NCBI GenBank assembly: GCA_013215145.1
Contig: JABSRP010000021.1
Coordinates: forward strand, 91,663 to 155,662
Length of the DNA stretch: 64,000 nucleotides
Direction: 5' to 3'
Source of the DNA: Pseudobacteriovorax sp.
Lineage (GTDB): Bacteria > Bdellovibrionota_B > Oligoflexia > Oligoflexales > Oligoflexaceae
Shown here in pieces: positions 61,032-64,000 of this stretch (the stretch's first letter is position 1; the number at the start of each line of letters is the position of its first letter). Under the pieces are notes generated by a model. That model searched no databases. It saw only the letters and a list, made by a program, of their open reading frames with translations, and was not told the origin of the DNA. The position numbers and the translations under genes are program-made.

Positions 61032-61736
61032 CTACATTTGGTATAAACTCGTAAAAATCATAAATGCCGATGCTATCGAGTACCCAGTACCTGAAATGAT
61101 AGTTAGGTAAGCAAATTCAGGAATCCACTTCGTTGCCCACCAAGAAAAGACATCAGTGGCTAGGAAGCCATAGGGGAACGAGATAGCTGTTACCTTTAGC
61201 CAGTCGGGTATGCCAGAAGTTTTGGTAAAAATAAAACCGATAAAGAAAAATATAAATGCGATGCCGAAGAGATGAATGTGGGAAACTCTTGCAAGGGTTG
61301 GGACGGTCGCGCCCTCGTCAATCGCGGTGACCGTCTTAATTCCTTCGTAGGTTCTGTAATCTGGTATACCCGGAATAACACCATGGCATCGCACACAGTT
61401 GGCCGTGACGAGTGTTTGAATACTCGAATTCCAAGTGTCTTCAGGCGATCCATTTCTGACCCACTTAATGATCTCCGCCCGCGTTGCTTCGTCGGCCATA
61501 AGCTTCATCGATCCCTGAAGTTTCATCTCAAGACGACTACCCTCTCTATTTCCATAGTAACTATAAACAATATCATCCACCGATAACCCAAACTTCCCAT
61601 CGGCCATCCCGTGCGTAAACAAGATCTGTGCAAAAGCCATGCAGAGCCCGAGGCCGACGACAAGCAAATACCCGGTGAAAAGAGCTTTTAGAGATACATC
61701 GATCGTCGAAAGTTCATGTTTGGATTGTTGACTCAC
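61032..61736 (-). CDS. Membrane c-type cytochrome-like protein with one CxxCH site
   Basis: 234 residues. One N-terminal helix (about 17-38), a periplasmic segment of about 85 residues holding the single haem site NCVRCHGV near residue 114, then four helices, the first following ARVSHIHLFGIAF (possible membrane haem histidines). GTG start with GAGGA upstream. Proteins of this layout occur in some delta-type bacteria in electron-transfer contexts; here it is alone, so its partner is unknown. Confidence 0.7.
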   Translation of the reverse strand: MSQQSKHELSTIDVSLKALFTGYLLVVGLGLCMAFAQILFTHGMADGKFGLSVDDIVYSYYGNREGSRLEMKLQGSMKLMADEATRAEIIKWVRNGSPEDTWNSSIQTLVTANCVRCHGVIPGIPDYRTYEGIKTVTAIDEGATVPTLARVSHIHLFGIAFIFFFIGFIFTKTSGIPDWLKVTAISFPYGFLATDVFSWWATKWIPEFAYLTIISGTGYSIASAFMIFTSLYQM

Positions 61737-61994
61737 AGCGCATCCTCATAGTATACCGACAGTATTACTCATAACTAATCTGGCTATTTTAGCATAATTG
61801 ACAACTTAAGCACCCATTGGCTTCAAAGAAAACCCTTTCTTAGGCCTTAATTTATATGGACAATCTTACCGAGGCTAATAGGAAGCATGAAGGGGGAGCC
61901 CATCAGTCAACCTTCATACTGAAGGTCACGCTTCGCCCCAGTGCACCCCGCTGCATCACACTGTGGAGATGGAATTTTCAAGCCAAAATCACGT

Positions 61995-62205
61995 CTAGTT
62001 TGAACGACTCTCTATGTAATTAGATAGCTCTTCGTCTAATATATCGTAGACTCGCCTGATTCTCGCACTGGTTCGAATCTCCTTGTGAACGACGAGGTAA
62101 GTTAAAACAGGTATCGGAGGTATGTTCGGTAATGCCCTCATCACACTGGGTTCATGATCAGCAAAGATATCAAACATGACACTAATCCCAGCCCCGGAAC
62201 GAAGG
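61995..62205 (-). pseudogene. LysR-type regulator, C-terminal remnant
   Basis: About 70 codons. RSGAGISVMFDIFADHEPSV then PNIPPIPVLTYLVVHKEIRT and SARIRRVYDILDEEL match the last part of the LysR effector domain. The DNA-binding N-terminus and most of the effector domain are missing. The upstream side runs straight into an IS66 transposase fragment on the other strand (junction about 62205-62217), which is the likely cause of truncation. Confidence 0.7.
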
Positions 62206-62216
62206 ATAAGGATGAA

Positions 62217-62447
62217 AAAGCTGAAAATGCAATAAGACCATTCGTTCTTGGTAGGAAAGCCTGGCTTTTTAGTACAAGTACCGGTGGAGCTGAAGCCTCG
62301 GCCGTGATCTACAGCTTAGTGGAGACTGCAAAAGCTAATAATATCGAACCACATAGGTACCTATCAAAAGTTATCGCGGCGCTGCCAAATATGGATACGC
62401 TAGCTCAGATCGAGACACTACTCCCCTGGAATATCGAAATCAAATAA
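62217..62447 (+). mobile_element. IS66-family transposase (TnpC) C-terminal fragment
   Basis: From KAENAIRPFVLGRKAWLFST to the end, 76 codons match the end of IS66 TnpC: ENAIRPF.LGRK, GGAEASAVIYSLVETAKANN, EPHRYLSKVIAALP and the closing ETLLPWN. The upstream catalytic core is absent, and the 20 codons before it are not IS66. The fragment abuts a LysR remnant. Confidence 0.85.
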
Positions 62448-62510
62448 GACCGTCTACCCGAATACTGTCAAGTTCTTGTTGAGGGCTAGGTCGTGGCGCT
62501 TACTTTTATT

Positions 62511-62963
62511 TTAGCAACAAGAACAGCTACGACGTTTCTTTGTTTTTAGTATGATTCCTTTGTTCTGTGGAGCTAAGCTTTCAACCATAGCTTTTTCATG
62601 AGTATTCTTTGCGAGATCGTAATGCTCTCTCTGGACCACTACAGGTGGCATTTCAAAAATTTGATCAGGTAAAAGTCCTCTATCAACAGCAAAATTTGTT
62701 TCTTGTAGTATAGATTTTTTGAGATCATCGGAGTTGATGTTTAGTTCTATTGCCGTGATAAAAATGTATTCGACGCACTCTGTAAACGAACATAAATAGC
62801 TAGGTTCTTGGAATGGTTTTATCCCACTATAAACTGCCCAAATGCCATGTTCACATTCCCATATTTCTGACTTAAATTCACCTTGCGAAATGCTTAACCG
62901 AAGCCCTTTTTCCCACCTCGCTCTTTTGATAGACCTTTGAAACCTTTGTCTAATTCTCTTCAT
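62511..62963 (-). CDS. Hypothetical protein with cysteine-rich tail
   Basis: 150 residues with AGGA seven bases before the ATG. Basic N-terminus, then IWECEHGIWAVYSGIKPFQE, a Cys-containing helical middle and a tail ending KKRRSCSCC. No signal peptide. The tail might bind metal or be a lipidation or prenylation-like site, but nothing proves it. Unknown family, in a region of mobile-element debris. Confidence 0.5.
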   Translation of the reverse strand: MKRIRQRFQRSIKRARWEKGLRLSISQGEFKSEIWECEHGIWAVYSGIKPFQEPSYLCSFTECVEYIFITAIELNINSDDLKKSILQETNFAVDRGLLPDQIFEMPPVVVQREHYDLAKNTHEKAMVESLAPQNKGIILKTKKRRSCSCC

Positions 62964-63267
62964 CTTTATTCCTGTATGACGATATATATGATGAGATACA
63001 GCCTTTTTATAGTTTAATTCATCTAGAACAAACCAATCTGTACCTAGGCGATAGGCCTATAATATTGAAATTGATTATCAGTATCAATAACAAATATTTG
63101 AATTTTTTCTTGTTGTCGGCAGAAATAGCAAGAAAGTTCTCTATCCGTGAAACCAATAAATATATTGAGGTTGACGCGATTGGCTTCTATACACTGCAAA
63201 AGGTTTGCCTTATCTCCCCAGAAGGTCCACATGTTTTTGGCAATGCTGAGAAAATCCACCTCTCCGT
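62964..63267. other. Debris between a hypothetical gene and an ISAs1 remnant
   Basis: About 300 bases with two overlapping 71-codon frames on opposite strands (63044-63259 minus, 63065-63280 plus), neither with an adequate ribosome site. Possibly further decayed transposon sequence; I support no gene here. Confidence 0.35.
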
Positions 63268-63587
63268 TTGGATTGGCTAGGCTTAAAGTCTGTAGGCATA
63301 GTTGAATCCTCCACGGAAATCGAAGGAGAGACTACGTACTCTACACGCTACTATTTGACAAGCACGGACAGCACGGTAACAAAAATAGCAAATACAATTC
63401 ATTCACGCTGGCTATAGAAAATACTTTGCAATGGCAACTAGATATAACTTTCGATGAAGATAGGAAGATATCTCGAATAGGGGTGTCTGCTGAGAATTTG
63501 ACCAGACTATGCTAGATCGCTCTCAGCCTTTTAAAAAAGGAAAAAACTTGCAAAGCTAGCATCAAGCACAAAAGACCTAAATCTGTC
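63268..63587 (+). pseudogene. ISAs1-family transposase C-terminal pseudogene
   Basis: Translation from 63268 gives LDWLGLKSVGIVESSTEI, then TTYSTRYYLTS and IANTIHSRW; after a one-base shift near 63411 it continues AIENTLQWQLDITFDEDRKI, SAENLTRLC, a TAG at 63513-63515, and IALSLLKKEKTCKASIKHK. This follows the conserved end of ISAs1 transposases (GLKS..MVES, RYYISS, RSHW.IEN.LHW.LDV.F.ED, NL..LR..ALNLLK.EK). One frameshift, one stop and loss of the 3' end make it a pseudogene. Confidence 0.7.
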
Positions 63588-63666
63588 TGTATTGCTTCCC
63601 CTGAAAGCGCACTCAGCATATGTTAGAGTGTAAGGAAGGATCTTATAGATTTGGGAGAATAACCAA

Positions 63667-63966
63667 ATGGCGAACCATTCAAAGTTGTCAGATAGTGAGA
63701 AGTACGAATTGATCATGAAACTGTTGAGGAAAGAGGCGACAGCTTCCGAGCTTTCTCGACAGTATCAGGTGTCAGAGCCTACAATAGGGCGCTGGAGAGA
63801 TGATTTCTTGGACGGTGGCAAGCAAAGATTAAGTGTAAGACGGAACAAAGAGAATAGCTCCGAACTCAAACGGCTAAAGGTCGAGCTAGCAGAGCACAAG
63901 CAATTGATTGGTGAATACGCCTTTGCTAATGATTTCTTAAAAAAAAGACTGGACAGCTCAATTTAG
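63667..63966 (+). CDS. IS3-family transposase OrfA
   Basis: 99 residues. An N-terminal helix-turn-helix (SDSEKYELIMKLLRKEATAS, ELSRQYQVSEPTIGRWRDDF) is followed by a leucine-zipper-like helix (SELKRLKVELAEHKQLIGEY), the standard OrfA plan. GGGAG precedes the ATG. Near the end a run of eight A then G (63939-63947) allows a -1 shift; the -1 frame continues KKTGQLNLEKKQRFELRDS, as expected for an OrfAB fusion transposase. Confidence 0.85.
   Translation: MANHSKLSDSEKYELIMKLLRKEATASELSRQYQVSEPTIGRWRDDFLDGGKQRLSVRRNKENSSELKRLKVELAEHKQLIGEYAFANDFLKKRLDSSI
63939..63947 (+). promoter_or_regulatory. A8G slippery site for OrfA-OrfB -1 frameshifting
   Basis: AAAAAAAAG lies seven codons before the OrfA stop; after a -1 shift the frame stays open to the window end. 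IS3-family elements use A6G-type sites for this purpose. Confidence 0.6.
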
Positions 63967-64000
63967 AAAAAAAGCAGCGCTTTGAACTGCGAGACAGTGT

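Larger units (their letters stand above)
63588..64000 (+). mobile_element. Left part of an IS3-family insertion sequence (runs off the window)
   Basis: TGTATTGCTTCCCCTGAAAG beginning at about 63588 has the TGT..TG...CCCC look of IS3-family terminal repeats and lies 79 bases before the orfA start. It cuts the ISAs1 remnant exactly where that homology stops, so it is probably the true left end. The right end and most of orfB lie beyond 64000. Confidence 0.6.

Noticed and set aside
60837..61046. 69-codon frame just after the hairpin, with CGGAG three bases before the ATG
   Set aside because: Spacing is too short and the frame runs into the convergent cytochrome gene; no domain or signal visible.
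63044..63280. Two 71-codon frames on opposite strands
   Set aside because: Neither has a usable ribosome site, they overlap fully, and the area is transposon debris.
1..64000. CRISPR arrays, rRNA genes, prophage modules, integrases
   Set aside because: No regularly spaced repeats, rRNA motifs or phage structural/integrase signatures were seen on either strand.

Overview
The window is a Gram-negative chromosome segment of moderate, locally AT-rich composition. Lipoprotein signals, LPS-type glycosyltransferases, Wzm/Wzt export genes, chromosomal housekeeping genes (ftsK, malate dehydrogenase, htpX) and frequent TTG/GTG starts preceded by clear AAGGAG-type ribosome sites suggest a deep-branching proteobacterium-like lineage. 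Bdellovibrionota/Oligoflexia is my best guess from general gene style, not a demonstrated placement.

Layout. (1) 0-10.2 kb, core: two sugar transferases of an LPS-core type, convergent ftsK, a degenerate metallo-beta-lactamase-fold protein, small hypotheticals, malate dehydrogenase, a lipoprotein, htpX, a rho-independent terminator and two tRNA-Ser genes. (2) 10.2-12.6 kb: a roughly 660-base non-coding stretch with three perfect tandem DnaA boxes (TTATCCACA, 11-bp period), a hypothetical gene, a lone rmlA and tRNA-Arg(ACG). (3) 12.65-54.1 kb: a very large surface-polysaccharide locus in alternating operons. It holds Wzm/Wzt ABC export, about ten glycosyltransferases, a nucleotide-sugar dehydrogenase, large membrane GT-C/Wzy/Wzz-like proteins, and an antibiotic-like deoxysugar set (NDP-hexose 2,3-dehydratase, FdtA-like ketoisomerase, Gfo/Idh oxidoreductase, DegT aminotransferase). 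It also holds a gtr-like module, a nitroreductase plus DUF2264 pair, a six-gene operon centred on NeuB/nonulosonate chemistry with two fused enzymes and a radical SAM protein, an asparagine-synthase-type amidotransferase, and an acyl-decoration module (FkbH, acyl carrier protein, hexapeptide acyltransferase, MaoC-SDR fusion). (4) 54.2-62 kb: accessory genes (a protein with an IS66 TnpA-like N-terminus, aldo/keto reductase, lipoprotein metalloprotease, secreted hypotheticals, a membrane CxxCH protein), with a truncated VOC gene and what looks like the 3' end of a decayed group II intron. (5) 62-64 kb: a mobile-element graveyard. A LysR remnant abuts an IS66 transposase tail, and an ISAs1-type transposase pseudogene is interrupted by the left end of an IS3-family element that runs off the window.

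How the genes work together (inference): the locus appears to make one or more glycans containing a uronic acid (possibly amidated), a 2,6-dideoxy and/or amino-dideoxy sugar, a fucose-type sugar, a nonulosonic-acid-like sugar activated with CMP, and an unusual acyl group carried on a dedicated acyl carrier protein. Export would be through Wzm/Wzt, whose ATPase has a C-terminal glycan-binding domain. Wzy- and Wzz-like candidates occur in the same locus, so two assembly routes may coexist. The most unusual parts are the fused NeuB-cytidylyltransferase and glycosyltransferase-cytidylyltransferase proteins with their radical SAM neighbour, and the FkbH/ACP acyl module.
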